Source: Streptomyces liangshanensis
Lineage (GTDB): Bacteria > Actinomycetota > Actinomycetes > Streptomycetales > Streptomycetaceae
Length of the DNA stretch: 64,000 bases
Reading direction: 5' to 3'
NCBI RefSeq assembly: GCF_011694815.1
Contig: NZ_CP050177.1
Location: 248,001 to 312,000 of the forward strand
Shown: positions 41,251-48,568 of the stretch, one piece after another
Layout of the letters: every line of letters starts with the position of its first letter
How positions within the stretch are numbered: the stretch's first letter is position 1
The notes under the pieces: model-generated
What the model saw: the letters and a program-made list of their open reading frames with translations, nothing else
Database searches by the model: none
What the model was told of the DNA's origin: nothing
Translations under genes and position numbers: made by a program

Positions 41251-42056
41251 CGCCGTCCACGATGATCGACGAGATCCTGCCTCCGGGCGTCAGGTCGGCC
41301 GAAGCGTTCGACGACCTGGCGCCCGCGCCGCTGTTCCCCGAGGAGGCCGCGCTGATGGCCGGCCGGTGGGAGCGGCGGCAGCGGCAGTTCGCGACCGCCC
41401 GCGCCTGTGCGCGCCGCGCGCAGGCCGAACTGGGCCTGGAACCGGGCCCGTTGCTGCCGGGGGCGGGCGGTGCGCCGCGGTGGCCGGACGGGGTGGTGGG
41501 GAGCATCACCCACTGCGACGGCTACCGGGCCGCGGTGGTGGCGCGCACCACCGACGTCGCGGCGCTGGGCATCGACGCGGAGCGCGCCGGGCCGCTGCCG
41601 CGCGGGGTGCTCGGCCTGGTGGCGTCGGACGGCGAGCGCGCGGTGGTGGAGCGGCTGGCCGCCGGGCGGCCCGGCGTGCCGTGGGACCGGCTGCTGTTCT
41701 CGGCGAAGGAAGCGGTGTACAAGGCGTGGTTCCCGGCGACGGGCCGGTGGCTCGGCTTCGCGGACGCCCGGGTCGAGCCGGCCGCCGACGGTACGTTCGA
41801 GGCGTGGCTGCATCCGGAGGACCCGCCCGCGGGCGCCCCGACCCACTACGCGGGGCGCTGGATGGTGCGGGGGGAACTGCTGTTGACGGCGGTGGCCCCG
41901 CGCGCGGTACGACCGGCGCGGCCGCTCCCGGCGCGCTCCCCCGCCTGCCCGGCCGGTACTACCCCGGCCGGTACCACCCAGGTCAGCGGTCCAGTACGAC
42001 CGTACCGGCCGGGGCGCCCTGCCGCTGCGCCGACGGGGACCCGCCGCCCTTCCTGA
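41247..42056 (+). CDS. 4'-phosphopantetheinyl transferase (Sfp/EntD type)
   Basis: 269 residues from a GTG overlapping the previous stop; an ATG at 41262 is the alternative. Motifs are VVGSITHCDGYRAAVVA (P2), LGIDAERAG (Mg-binding Asp and Glu) and LLFSAKEAVYKAWFP (P3, WxxKEA type). It converts apo-carriers to holo, here the PCP at 26801 and ACP at 35271. The last 50 or so residues (after LLLTAVAPRA) are Pro/Ala/Arg-rich, not family-like, and overlap the AraC gene end by 74 bp on the other strand. Confidence 0.9.
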   Translation: MTPSTMIDEILPPGVRSAEAFDDLAPAPLFPEEAALMAGRWERRQRQFATARACARRAQAELGLEPGPLLPGAGGAPRWPDGVVGSITHCDGYRAAVVARTTDVAALGIDAERAGPLPRGVLGLVASDGERAVVERLAAGRPGVPWDRLLFSAKEAVYKAWFPATGRWLGFADARVEPAADGTFEAWLHPEDPPAGAPTHYAGRWMVRGELLLTAVAPRAVRPARPLPARSPACPAGTTPAGTTQVSGPVRPYRPGRPAAAPTGTRRPS

Positions 42057-42975
42057 ACTGCTGCGGGCTCACGCCCCTCACCCGCTTGAAGGCCGCGCTC
42101 AGCGCGAACGCCCCGCTGTAGCCCACCCGGCGCGCCACCGTCGCCACCGTCGCGTCCGGCTCCCGCAGCAGGTCCGCGGCGAGGGTGAGGCGCCAGCCCG
42201 TCAGATACGCCATCGGGGGCTCCCCCACGAGCTGGGTGAAGTGCCGGGCGAGGCCCGCGCGCGAGACACCGACGGTGTCGGCGAGCGACGCCACCGTCCA
42301 GGCCTTCCCGGGCTGTTCGTGGAGCAGCCGCAGCGCGGGACCCACCACGGGGTCGCTCTGCGCGCGGTACCACCCGGGCGCGCCGGACTCGGGGACGGCG
42401 AGCCAGGTGCGCAGCACACTGACGAGCAGCAGGTCCAACAGCCGGTCGAGGACCAGCTCCTGGCCGATCTCGTCCTTGCCGATCTCGTCGGCGAGCAGGT
42501 GCACGAGCGGGTTGGGGCCGGCCTCGGCGGGCCGTACGAGCAGGACGGGCAGCGCGGCCAGCAGGCGCCTGCCGATCTCGCTGGGCGCCTGGTAGGTGCC
42601 GCTGAGCATGACGGAGGAGCCGGCCCTGCTGTCGTCGCCCCAGGTGCGCACGCCGAGGGCCATCGTCTCCGTGACGTCCTCGCCCTCGGTGGTGTTGCAG
42701 CGCTGTTCCGGGCCGACGACGATCTGGAGGGGTGTGTCCAGGTCGTCGGCGATGGTGTACGCGTCGGGGCCGCGCATGACGGCGACGTCGCCGGGGCACA
42801 GCAGGACCGGGTTCCCGTTGTCGGGGATCACCCAGGCGTCGCCGCGCACCATGGTGACCACGGAGATCGGGGCCCGGTCCTCGACCCGCAGCGACCAGGG
42901 CGGGTTGAAGACGGACTTGAGGAGGAACGCGCCGCGGGCCTTGGGACCTTCGAGGAGACCGGTCAGTGTGTCCAT
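41983..42975 (-). CDS. AraC family regulator with cupin sensor domain
   Basis: 330 residues. The N-terminal cupin (about 1-195; MDTLTGLLEGPKARGAFLLKS, VVTMVRGDAWVIP, DVAVMRGPDAYTIADD) is the cupin_6 domain common in actinobacterial AraC proteins. The C-terminal double helix-turn-helix reads WTVASLADTVGVSRAGLARHF and ATVATVARRVGYSGAFALSAAFKRVRGVSPQQFR. The gene ends inside the 3' end of the PPTase gene (74-bp antisense overlap). It could mark the right edge of the cluster or regulate it; its targets are unknown. Confidence 0.92.
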   Translation of the reverse strand: MDTLTGLLEGPKARGAFLLKSVFNPPWSLRVEDRAPISVVTMVRGDAWVIPDNGNPVLLCPGDVAVMRGPDAYTIADDLDTPLQIVVGPEQRCNTTEGEDVTETMALGVRTWGDDSRAGSSVMLSGTYQAPSEIGRRLLAALPVLLVRPAEAGPNPLVHLLADEIGKDEIGQELVLDRLLDLLLVSVLRTWLAVPESGAPGWYRAQSDPVVGPALRLLHEQPGKAWTVASLADTVGVSRAGLARHFTQLVGEPPMAYLTGWRLTLAADLLREPDATVATVARRVGYSGAFALSAAFKRVRGVSPQQFRKGGGSPSAQRQGAPAGTVVLDR

Positions 42976-43080
42976 GTCATCACCTTAGACGACGCCGTAT
43001 GAAATGGCACCGGTCCGGCAAGATCCGTCTCAACCCGGGGCGTTCGACCGGCCCGCGGCGGGTGGCGTGGTGTGCCGAGC

Positions 43081-43110
43081 GGTGTGCGGGTGGTGTGCGG
43101 GTGGTGTGCG
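43081..43110 (+). repeat. Short tandem repeat, period 11
   Basis: GGTGTGCGGGT occurs 2.7 times head to tail (43081-43110), just before the terminator stem. It has no coding frame and looks like replication slippage. Confidence 0.6.
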
Positions 43111-43150
43111 CCCGCCCTCCCCGCGGGGGAACGAGAAGGAGGGCGGGCGC
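43108..43150 (-). terminator. Strong terminator after the DUF1772 gene
   Basis: Perfect 13-bp arms GCGCCCGCCCTCC and GGAGGGCGGGCGC with a 17-base loop, 23 bp beyond the stop codon of the minus-strand gene at 43173. Confidence 0.8.
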
Positions 43151-43172
43151 AGTTCCGGGGAGGGCGGGTGCC

Positions 43173-43733
43173 TCAGGCGCCGTGCGCGGCGCCCCGGCCG
43201 TGCAGGACCAGCGCGCGCCCGAGAGCGCCCAGGGCCGCCGTACAGGCCAGGGTGCGCGCGACGTTGGCGGACCGCCACGGCCGGTCGAAGGCCTTCCGTA
43301 CGGCCGCGAGGTCGGCGCCGGTGGGTGAACCGGCCCGCGCCAGCCGCCTGTTGAGCGGGAGGTTGACGCAGACCGTGACGGCGACCGAGAACGCGTAGAG
43401 GGCGGTGGCCGCTCCGGTCCAGCGCGCCGCCTCCGGCCGTTCGCGGCGCCGCTGGAGGACGGCGGCGAGCCCGGTCGCCAGGAACACCCCGAGGAAGAGG
43501 AGGCCGAACAGCCCGCTGTTGTCGAGGACCCCGTTGACGCGGCGCATCGCGGTCACGTACGCCTCGTCGTCCCGCCGGGCGAGGCGCGGCATGACCGACA
43601 CGTCGAAGGCGAGGTAGAGACCGGCCATCAGTCCGGTGCCGATGGTGGCGGCGACGAGCACGGGGCGGGTCGCCAGGTCGCGGGGGGCGACGGCCGCCAG
43701 CGCGCCGGCGGCCTCGGGGCGAAGGGAGTGCAT
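43173..43733 (-). CDS. DUF1772 membrane protein, paralogue of 19151
   Basis: 186 residues with four transmembrane helices. It shares GLMAGLYLAFDVSVMPRLARRDDEAYVTAM, NSGLFGLLFLGVFLATGLA, VCVNLPLNRRLARAG and the ending ALVLHGRG with the protein at 19151, so they are paralogues. The ATG at 43733 follows GAGAGGAAG, 11 bp after the hemerythrin gene, making a two-gene operon. The family includes anthrone-oxygenase-like enzymes; no active-site assignment is possible. Pairing with a hemerythrin protein suggests a redox or oxygen-related role, which is inference. Confidence 0.85.
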   Translation of the reverse strand: MHSLRPEAAGALAAVAPRDLATRPVLVAATIGTGLMAGLYLAFDVSVMPRLARRDDEAYVTAMRRVNGVLDNSGLFGLLFLGVFLATGLAAVLQRRRERPEAARWTGAATALYAFSVAVTVCVNLPLNRRLARAGSPTGADLAAVRKAFDRPWRSANVARTLACTAALGALGRALVLHGRGAAHGA

Positions 43734-43744
43734 CGGGCTTCCTC

Positions 43745-44398
43745 TCAGGACGGGCGGGTGACCCCGGTGAGGGTCCGTTCGTAGCGCCGGCGCAGCACGG
43801 TGTTGCCGATGACCCGGACGGGCGGTGGGATGGTCGCGGCGACCTGGGCCACCGACCGCTTGTCCGCCCCGTCGAACATCCAGGGCTGGAGCGCCGTCAT
43901 GACCTTGAGGGGGGCGCTGGCGATCACCTTCCGCTCGACCGCGAGGTACTCCTCGGGCGAGAGCCGCGCGAAGACGGGGAAGGAGACCGCCTCCTCGTCC
44001 TTGAGGTGGTCCCTCAGCACGGAGTCGAAGCGGGTGGCGGCCTGTTCCACGGCGGCGGGGTCGCCGCCGGTCCGCAGTACGGCCGAGACCGCCGCCATGG
44101 CCCGGTCGAGCACCGCGTGGTCCTCGCCGAGCAGCCGTGCCTCGGCGGCGAACTGCGGCGCCCTGCTGAGCAGTCCGGGCCACAGGACGTCGTCCTCGCT
44201 GCGGTGGTGCCAGTCGATGATGTCGCGCAGCTGCTGCCACCAGGCGCCGGCCGGGCCGAGTCCGGCGCGGGTCAGCAGGGGCGCGGCGGCCAGCAGCCGC
44301 CGGGCGTCGCGGCGCATCGCGATGTGCATCAGCGCGAAGCCGTGGAAGTGACCGGGCAGGGAACCGAGCCCGTGCTCGCTCGACATGGGGGTACTCAT
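43745..44398 (-). CDS. Hemerythrin HHE-domain protein
   Basis: 217 residues. Metal ligands typical of hemerythrin are present: His in GHFHGFALMHIAMRRDARRL, WHHRSEDDVLWPGL (HxxxE), EDHAVLDRAM, and LRDHLKDEEAVSFPVF (HxxxE). The four-helix bundle should hold a di-iron centre that senses or stores oxygen or NO. A C-terminal amphipathic part (KVMTALQPWMFDGADK) is usual in the actinobacterial group. An internal ATG at 44386 is an alternative start. It is the first gene of the operon with DUF1772. Confidence 0.88.
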   Translation of the reverse strand: MSTPMSSEHGLGSLPGHFHGFALMHIAMRRDARRLLAAAPLLTRAGLGPAGAWWQQLRDIIDWHHRSEDDVLWPGLLSRAPQFAAEARLLGEDHAVLDRAMAAVSAVLRTGGDPAAVEQAATRFDSVLRDHLKDEEAVSFPVFARLSPEEYLAVERKVIASAPLKVMTALQPWMFDGADKRSVAQVAATIPPPVRVIGNTVLRRRYERTLTGVTRPS

Positions 44399-44488
44399 GG
44401 CCGCCTCCTCGTGGCTGACACGACTCGTCAGGCGCGTCTCGTCAGGTACGTCTCGTCGTGGGGGTCGTCACGGGCCGGTGCGCGGGGT

Positions 44489-44528
44489 CCACGGACGCGG
44501 CCCGCCCGTGGCGGGGCCGCGTCCGTGG
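44489..44528 (-). terminator. Hairpin after the NmrA-like gene
   Basis: Perfect 15-bp arms CCACGGACGCGGCCC and GGGCCGCGTCCGTGG with a 10-base loop, 42 bp beyond the NmrA-like stop. Confidence 0.75.
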
Positions 44529-44539
44529 CGCGGGGTCCG

Positions 44540-44579
44540 TGACGTGGTGTCGGACGTTCTGACGTGGTGTCAGACGTTC
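44540..44579. repeat. 20-bp tandem duplication at the NmrA-like gene end
   Basis: TGACGTGGTGTCGGACGTTC (44540-44559) is followed directly by the same 20 bases with one change (44560-44579). The second copy contains the stop codon and last codons of the NmrA-like gene, so the first is a duplicated piece of its 3' end. Confidence 0.75.
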
Positions 44580-45409
44580 CAGACGCCGGTGGCGGCGGCG
44601 TCCCGCGCGTAGTCGGAGAAGTCGCGCGCCTTGCGGCCGAGCGCCTCCTCCACACCGTTCACCACGTGCGCGTTGCGGCCATCGAGGATGAGGCCGAAGA
44701 GGTCGGCGAACTCGACCGGCAGCCCGTTCTCGGCCAGCACGGCGCGGTAGTCGTCGAGGGCGACGGGGATGTACGTGATCTGCCGCCCGGTGGCCTTGGA
44801 CAGCTCCTCGGCGACGTCCTGGAAGCTCAGCAGCCGGGGGCCGGAGAGTTCGTAGGTCTTGCCGATGTGCTTGGGGTCGGTCAGGGCGGCGGTGACCACG
44901 TCCGCGATGTCGTCGGCGTCCGTGAACGGCTCGACGGCGTCACCGGTCGGAAGGGCCAGTTCACCGGAGAGGACGGGGTCCAGGAAGAAGCTCTCGCTGA
45001 AGTTCTGGTTGAACCAGCTCGACCGGACGATCGTCCAGTCCGCGCCGGATTCCTTCAGCTTGTCCTCGCTGACCTGCGCGCCCTCCTCGCCGCGCCCGGA
45101 GAGCAGCACCAGCCGGCGCGCGCCGCGCGAGACGGCGAACCGGGAGAAGGCCTCGACGGCCTCGGCCGCGCCGGGGAACGCGAGGTCCGGGTAGTACGTG
45201 ACGTAGACGGCTCCCACGCCCTCCAGCGCGCCCTCCCAGGTGGCCGGGTCCTCCCACACGAAGGGGCGGTCCGCGTTGCGCGAGCCGACGCGTACGGGAA
45301 GATCCAGCGCGGCGAGCCGCTCGGCGACCCTGCGGCCGGTCTTGCCGGTACCGCCGATGACGAGTGTCGTCTTCTTGTCTGCCTGGGTGTCCTGCGGGGT
45401 CTGTGTCAT
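44570..45409 (-). CDS. NmrA-like NAD(P)-binding protein
   Basis: 279 residues from the ATG at 45409. The Rossmann motif is VIGGTGKTGRRVAERL (GGTGKTG), followed by VRVGSRNADRPFVWED, GVGAVYVTYYPDLAF and VRSSWFNQNFSE, and FTDADDIADVV. This is the atypical SDR/NmrA group that senses or uses NAD(P), including NAD(P)H:quinone oxidoreductase-like proteins. Its promoter block (45414-45481) is shared with the DUF1772 gene at 19753, so both probably respond to the same regulator. The substrate is unknown. Confidence 0.88.
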   Translation of the reverse strand: MTQTPQDTQADKKTTLVIGGTGKTGRRVAERLAALDLPVRVGSRNADRPFVWEDPATWEGALEGVGAVYVTYYPDLAFPGAAEAVEAFSRFAVSRGARRLVLLSGRGEEGAQVSEDKLKESGADWTIVRSSWFNQNFSESFFLDPVLSGELALPTGDAVEPFTDADDIADVVTAALTDPKHIGKTYELSGPRLLSFQDVAEELSKATGRQITYIPVALDDYRAVLAENGLPVEFADLFGLILDGRNAHVVNGVEEALGRKARDFSDYARDAAATGVWNV

Positions 45410-45413
45410 GACT

Positions 45414-45481
45414 CCAGTCAAGTCCACCCGGCTGAGACGGTACATAGCCGCGAAGCTCAGTTCCATACGCGTGCGTCCAAG
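45414..45481 (-). promoter_or_regulatory. 68-bp conserved promoter/operator block, copy B
   Basis: Same spacing and the same identical sub-blocks as 19787-19854 (CCAGTCAAGT, GCTGAGACGGTACAT, AAGCTCAG, TGCGTCCAAG), directly upstream of the NmrA-like start. The DNA has diverged only between these blocks, which argues for protein binding rather than recent duplication. Confidence 0.7.
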
Positions 45482-45490
45482 GATCCGCGG

Positions 45491-46321
45491 TCAGGAGCTG
45501 CCCAGGCCCCCGCAGACGTTGATCGCCTGGCCGGTGACGGACGCGGCTCCGACGCTCGCGAGATACCCGACGAGGCTCGCCACCTCCTCCGCCGTGGTGT
45601 AGCGGCCGAGCGGGATCTTCGCCTCGAACTGCTCCTGGACGAACTCCTCGGTGGTGTCCCAGGCGGCCGCGTACCCCTGTCTGACCTGCTCGGCCATCGG
45701 GGTCTCGACATAGCCGGGACAGACCGCGTTCACGGTCACCCCGGCCGGCGCCAGTTCCTTGCCGAGCGACCTGGTGAAGCCGATCACACCGTGCTTGGAC
45801 GCGGAGTACGGGGAGCCCAGTAAGACGCCCTGTTTCCCCGCGACCGAGGCGATGTTGATGACGCGGCCGTGACCGGCCTCCAACAGGCCGCCGCTGCGCA
45901 GGACTTCACGGGTGAGCAGGAAGACCCCGTTGAGATTGGTGTCGATCACGTCGTACCAGAGGTCGTCGGTCATCTCGGCGAGCGGTCCCCCGCCGCCGCG
46001 GCCCGCGTTGTTCACCAGGACGTTGACCGGGCCGAACTCCCGTACCACCGCGGCCACCAGAGCCGCCACCGACCTCGGGTCCCGTACGTCGGCCGCCGCG
46101 CCCTCGGCCCGCAGCCCGCCCGCGCGCAGGTCCTCGACCGTCTGCTTGACGTGCTGCGCGGTGCGGGCGCAGACGAAGACACGATGTCCGCGCCGGCCCA
46201 GTTCCCGCGCTATGGCCAGACCTATCCCCCGGGTCGCGCCGGTGATCAGAGCGACCGGACGATCCGACTCCGCCATCGGCCCCGTCCGGTGCTCGACGGC
46301 CCCCCGTACCTGACTTTCCAC
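45491..46321 (-). CDS. ActIII-like aromatic polyketide ketoreductase (SDR)
   Basis: 276 residues from the GTG at 46321, which follows GGAGGGA; an internal ATG at 46276 would give 261 residues, the length of ActIII. It has ALITGATRGIGLAIARELGRRGHRVFVCAR, VLVNNAGRGGGG, NIASVAGKQG, YSASKHGVIGFTRSL and NAVCPGYVETPMAEQVR, and ends NVCGGLG. These are the hallmarks of type II PKS C9 ketoreductases. No KS/CLF minimal PKS is in the window, so it is an orphan, or it serves a PKS elsewhere or another substrate. It is downstream of the SARP gene on the same strand. Confidence 0.88.
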   Translation of the reverse strand: MESQVRGAVEHRTGPMAESDRPVALITGATRGIGLAIARELGRRGHRVFVCARTAQHVKQTVEDLRAGGLRAEGAAADVRDPRSVAALVAAVVREFGPVNVLVNNAGRGGGGPLAEMTDDLWYDVIDTNLNGVFLLTREVLRSGGLLEAGHGRVINIASVAGKQGVLLGSPYSASKHGVIGFTRSLGKELAPAGVTVNAVCPGYVETPMAEQVRQGYAAAWDTTEEFVQEQFEAKIPLGRYTTAEEVASLVGYLASVGAASVTGQAINVCGGLGSS

Positions 46322-46507
46322 GGTTTCCCTCCGTGTCGTCGCATCCCCGTCGGACAACCGCTCGTCGACTCGGAGACGTTATCCGCGCACGGAACGCTTT
46401 CCTTGAATTCTTGAGTACCTGTCGAGCACACCTCCACGCCCGCGGCCCGTGTCCGGGCCGGGTACGAAGGCGGTGTTCACCACCGGGGCGAGCGGGCCGG
46501 AGCGCGG

Positions 46508-47332
46508 TCAGCTCACCCGGACGAGCGGTTCGCGGGAGATCTCCGCGGCGGCGGACTCGGGGCCCGCCATCAGGATCGAACGCTGGAGCCGGCGCACCGC
46601 GGCGGACGGTTCCAGACCGAGCTCCTTCACCAGCGTGGAGCGCAGCCGCTGGTAGACGCTGAGCGCCTCGCCGCGCCGGCCCGAGCGGTGGAGGGCGAGC
46701 ATGAACTGGCCGTGCAGGTTCTCGTGGGTGCGGTAGCGGCTGACGAGCACGGTCAGTTCGGCGAGCAGTTCGCGGTGCCGGCCCAGCCGCAGATCCGCCT
46801 CGATGCGCTGGTCGAGCGCGCACAGGCGCGACTCCTCCAGGCGCCTGATCTCCATGTCGAGCTGCGCCCCGCCCTGGACGTCGGCGAAGGCCGGCCCCGT
46901 CCACAGGGCGAGCGCCTCCCTCAACTGCCGTGCCGCGCGCGGGTAGTCACCGGCGTCCGCGGCCCGGTAGCCGAGCCCGGCGAGCCGGTCGAACTCCTTG
47001 ACGTCGCTGGTGCCGCCGCCGGTGTCGAGCCGGTAGCCGCCGGGGAGGGTGATCAAGATGTCCTTCGCGGTACGCTGCTCCGCGCTCCCGGGCTCGCTCC
47101 CGAGCGCGGCCGCGATCAGGGAGCGCAGCTGGAGGACGTACGTCTGGAGGGTCGTCCGGGCGCTGCGCGGGGGCTCGCCCGCCCACAGTTCCTCGATCAG
47201 CGCGGCCACCGGCACGACCTGGTCCGCGTGGAGGGCCAGGACGGCGAGCACCTGGCGGGGCTTGGGCGCCGTCGGAGTGATCGACTTCCCGTTGTGTCTC
47301 ACAGCCAATGCGCCCAGTACGTCGATGTCCAC
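46508..47332 (-). CDS. SARP regulator of the gamma-butyrolactone module
   Basis: 274 residues from a GTG with AGGGGAG upstream. The winged helix at 1-95 (MDIDVLGALAVRHNGKSITPTAPKPRQVLAVLAL, ARTTLQTYVLQLRSLI) is like ActII-ORF4/RedD, and a BTAD domain at about 105-255 ends LVKELGLEPSAAVRRLQRSIL. It is a compact SARP without ATPase domains. A large ARE-type inverted repeat lies 80-126 bp before its start, so the receptor encoded at 47530 probably represses it until the butyrolactone signal appears. Confidence 0.92.
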   Translation of the reverse strand: MDIDVLGALAVRHNGKSITPTAPKPRQVLAVLALHADQVVPVAALIEELWAGEPPRSARTTLQTYVLQLRSLIAAALGSEPGSAEQRTAKDILITLPGGYRLDTGGGTSDVKEFDRLAGLGYRAADAGDYPRAARQLREALALWTGPAFADVQGGAQLDMEIRRLEESRLCALDQRIEADLRLGRHRELLAELTVLVSRYRTHENLHGQFMLALHRSGRRGEALSVYQRLRSTLVKELGLEPSAAVRRLQRSILMAGPESAAAEISREPLVRVS

Positions 47333-47411
47333 GCGTCTCCCCTATCCCTGCAAGGTGAAGTCAGTGCCGTTCGAGGCCGCTCACGGGGTGCGATTGCTGC
47401 GCATGGATTCA

Positions 47412-47458
47412 AAAACAGGACAGACGGTTTGTCAATATCAAACCGTCCAGACTGTTTT
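47412..47458. promoter_or_regulatory. Double ARE-like operator before the SARP gene
   Basis: AAAACAGGACAGACGGTTTG (47412-47431) and CAAACCGTCCAGACTGTTTT (47439-47458) form an inverted repeat, 16 of 20 positions pairing. Each arm contains the CGGTTTG half-site of gamma-butyrolactone receptor operators. It lies 80 bp upstream of the SARP GTG. Confidence 0.75.
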
Positions 47459-47529
47459 TTGTTAACACCGTGTACACCAATCCCACCCCTTCGTCACCGT
47501 ACGGGCGCGAATCGGTCAGCGGGGACCCG

Positions 47530-48189
47530 TCAGACGGGCTCTTCGACCGGCACCTCGGGCACACCGACGACACAGCGGGAGCCGCAGGTCACCACGGTGT
47601 CCAGCGCGTCCCGCGCCGCCAGTCTCGGCAGCATCAGTTCCCAGAACCCGGTCAGCGTACGCCGAGAGATCCAGTCCTTGTCGCCCCTTGCGCCAAGTAC
47701 CTGGAAACCGACCGTGGCGGCCAGGATCGCGCTCGCCGCATCGGCATATGACACTCCGTCGGCCAGTGCTCCCTGAGCCGCCGCCCGCTGTAGTACGGTC
47801 TCGATCCAGCACCGCCATTCACCCCGCAGGTCGACGCCGGTGACGCGGGAGAGGTCGCCGCTCAGCTCGAATCCGGCGCGTACGACCACGTCGTCGGCGA
47901 GTCCGCGCATCAGCGCGTGTGTGCTGTCCACGAGGAGCTGGAGCGCCGGGGGGCCGTCGGCGCCGGCCAGGACGGTGAGCCGCCGCACCCGCCGCGCGGC
48001 CTCCTCCTCCACTCCGCACGCCAGGCCGTTCTTGCTGTCGAAGTGGAAGTGCAGCGCCCCGTTGCTGACCCCGGCCCGGCGGCTGATCGCGGTGAGCGAG
48101 GCGGACACGAACCCCTCCTCCGCGAAGACCTCCGCGGCGGCGAGGATCAACGAACGCCGGGTACGGGCGGCGCGCTCCTGCTTGACCAT
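47530..48189 (-). CDS. Gamma-butyrolactone receptor (ArpA/ScbR-type TetR regulator)
   Basis: 219 residues. I chose the ATG at 48189, six bases after GGAG. The helix-turn-helix is typical of ArpA-family proteins: VKQERAARTRRSLILAAAEVFAEEGF, SLTAISRRAGVSNGALHFHFDSKNGLA. The ligand domain has GVDLRGEWRCWIETVLQRAAAQGAL, with Trp residues in the region of the ligand-contact Trp of ArpA. It is divergent from afsA, and ARE palindromes lie at both its own promoter (48249) and the SARP promoter (47412). This is the standard repressor released by the signal made by AfsA. Confidence 0.92.
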   Translation of the reverse strand: MVKQERAARTRRSLILAAAEVFAEEGFVSASLTAISRRAGVSNGALHFHFDSKNGLACGVEEEAARRVRRLTVLAGADGPPALQLLVDSTHALMRGLADDVVVRAGFELSGDLSRVTGVDLRGEWRCWIETVLQRAAAQGALADGVSYADAASAILAATVGFQVLGARGDKDWISRRTLTGFWELMLPRLAARDALDTVVTCGSRCVVGVPEVPVEEPV

Positions 48190-48248
48190 CAACATCTCCA
48201 AGGTGTCGGGAGGACCGGCAGCGACGCGCAGGTTGCCGCACGAGATTA

Positions 48249-48270
48249 ACAAACCGCCGAGGCGGTTTGT
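48249..48270. promoter_or_regulatory. ARE palindrome before the receptor gene
   Basis: ACAAACCGCC and GGCGGTTTGT, perfect 10-bp arms around GA, 60 bp upstream of the receptor ATG. It closely matches the autoregulatory-element consensus for ArpA/ScbR receptors. The 379-bp divergent region (48190-48568) holds this site, the afsA-side ARE at 48481 and no gene. Confidence 0.85.
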
Positions 48271-48480
48271 ATATGGAATACACGACTCCACCGGTCGGGG
48301 GCATCCTCGGCCAACCAGCCGCTCAAGACCCGCTCGAGATTGGCCGGAGAACGTCTGGAGATTCGCTCGACCGGATGAACCACATCCGGACACCTGCACC
48401 GCAGTGACACGTGTGTTCACGTGCTCACTCGGCGTGGTGACCCAGTATTTACGCGGAAGCCGCCCAGAAGCCTGTCGACT

Positions 48481-48494
48481 ATACCGGTCGGTAT
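48481..48494. promoter_or_regulatory. ARE-like palindrome before afsA
   Basis: ATACCGGTCGGTAT (arms ATACCG/CGGTAT, centre GT) within GACTATACCGGTCGGTATGT, 75 bp upstream of the afsA ATG. It has the CGGTATGT half-site of receptor operators and probably couples signal synthesis to the same receptor. Confidence 0.72.
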
Positions 48495-48568
48495 GTATAT
48501 TTTCCGCTCCGAGGGAGATGCACCGCTCTCGTCCGTCACCCGTGATCCGTGCTCCTTGGGGAGGCCCC

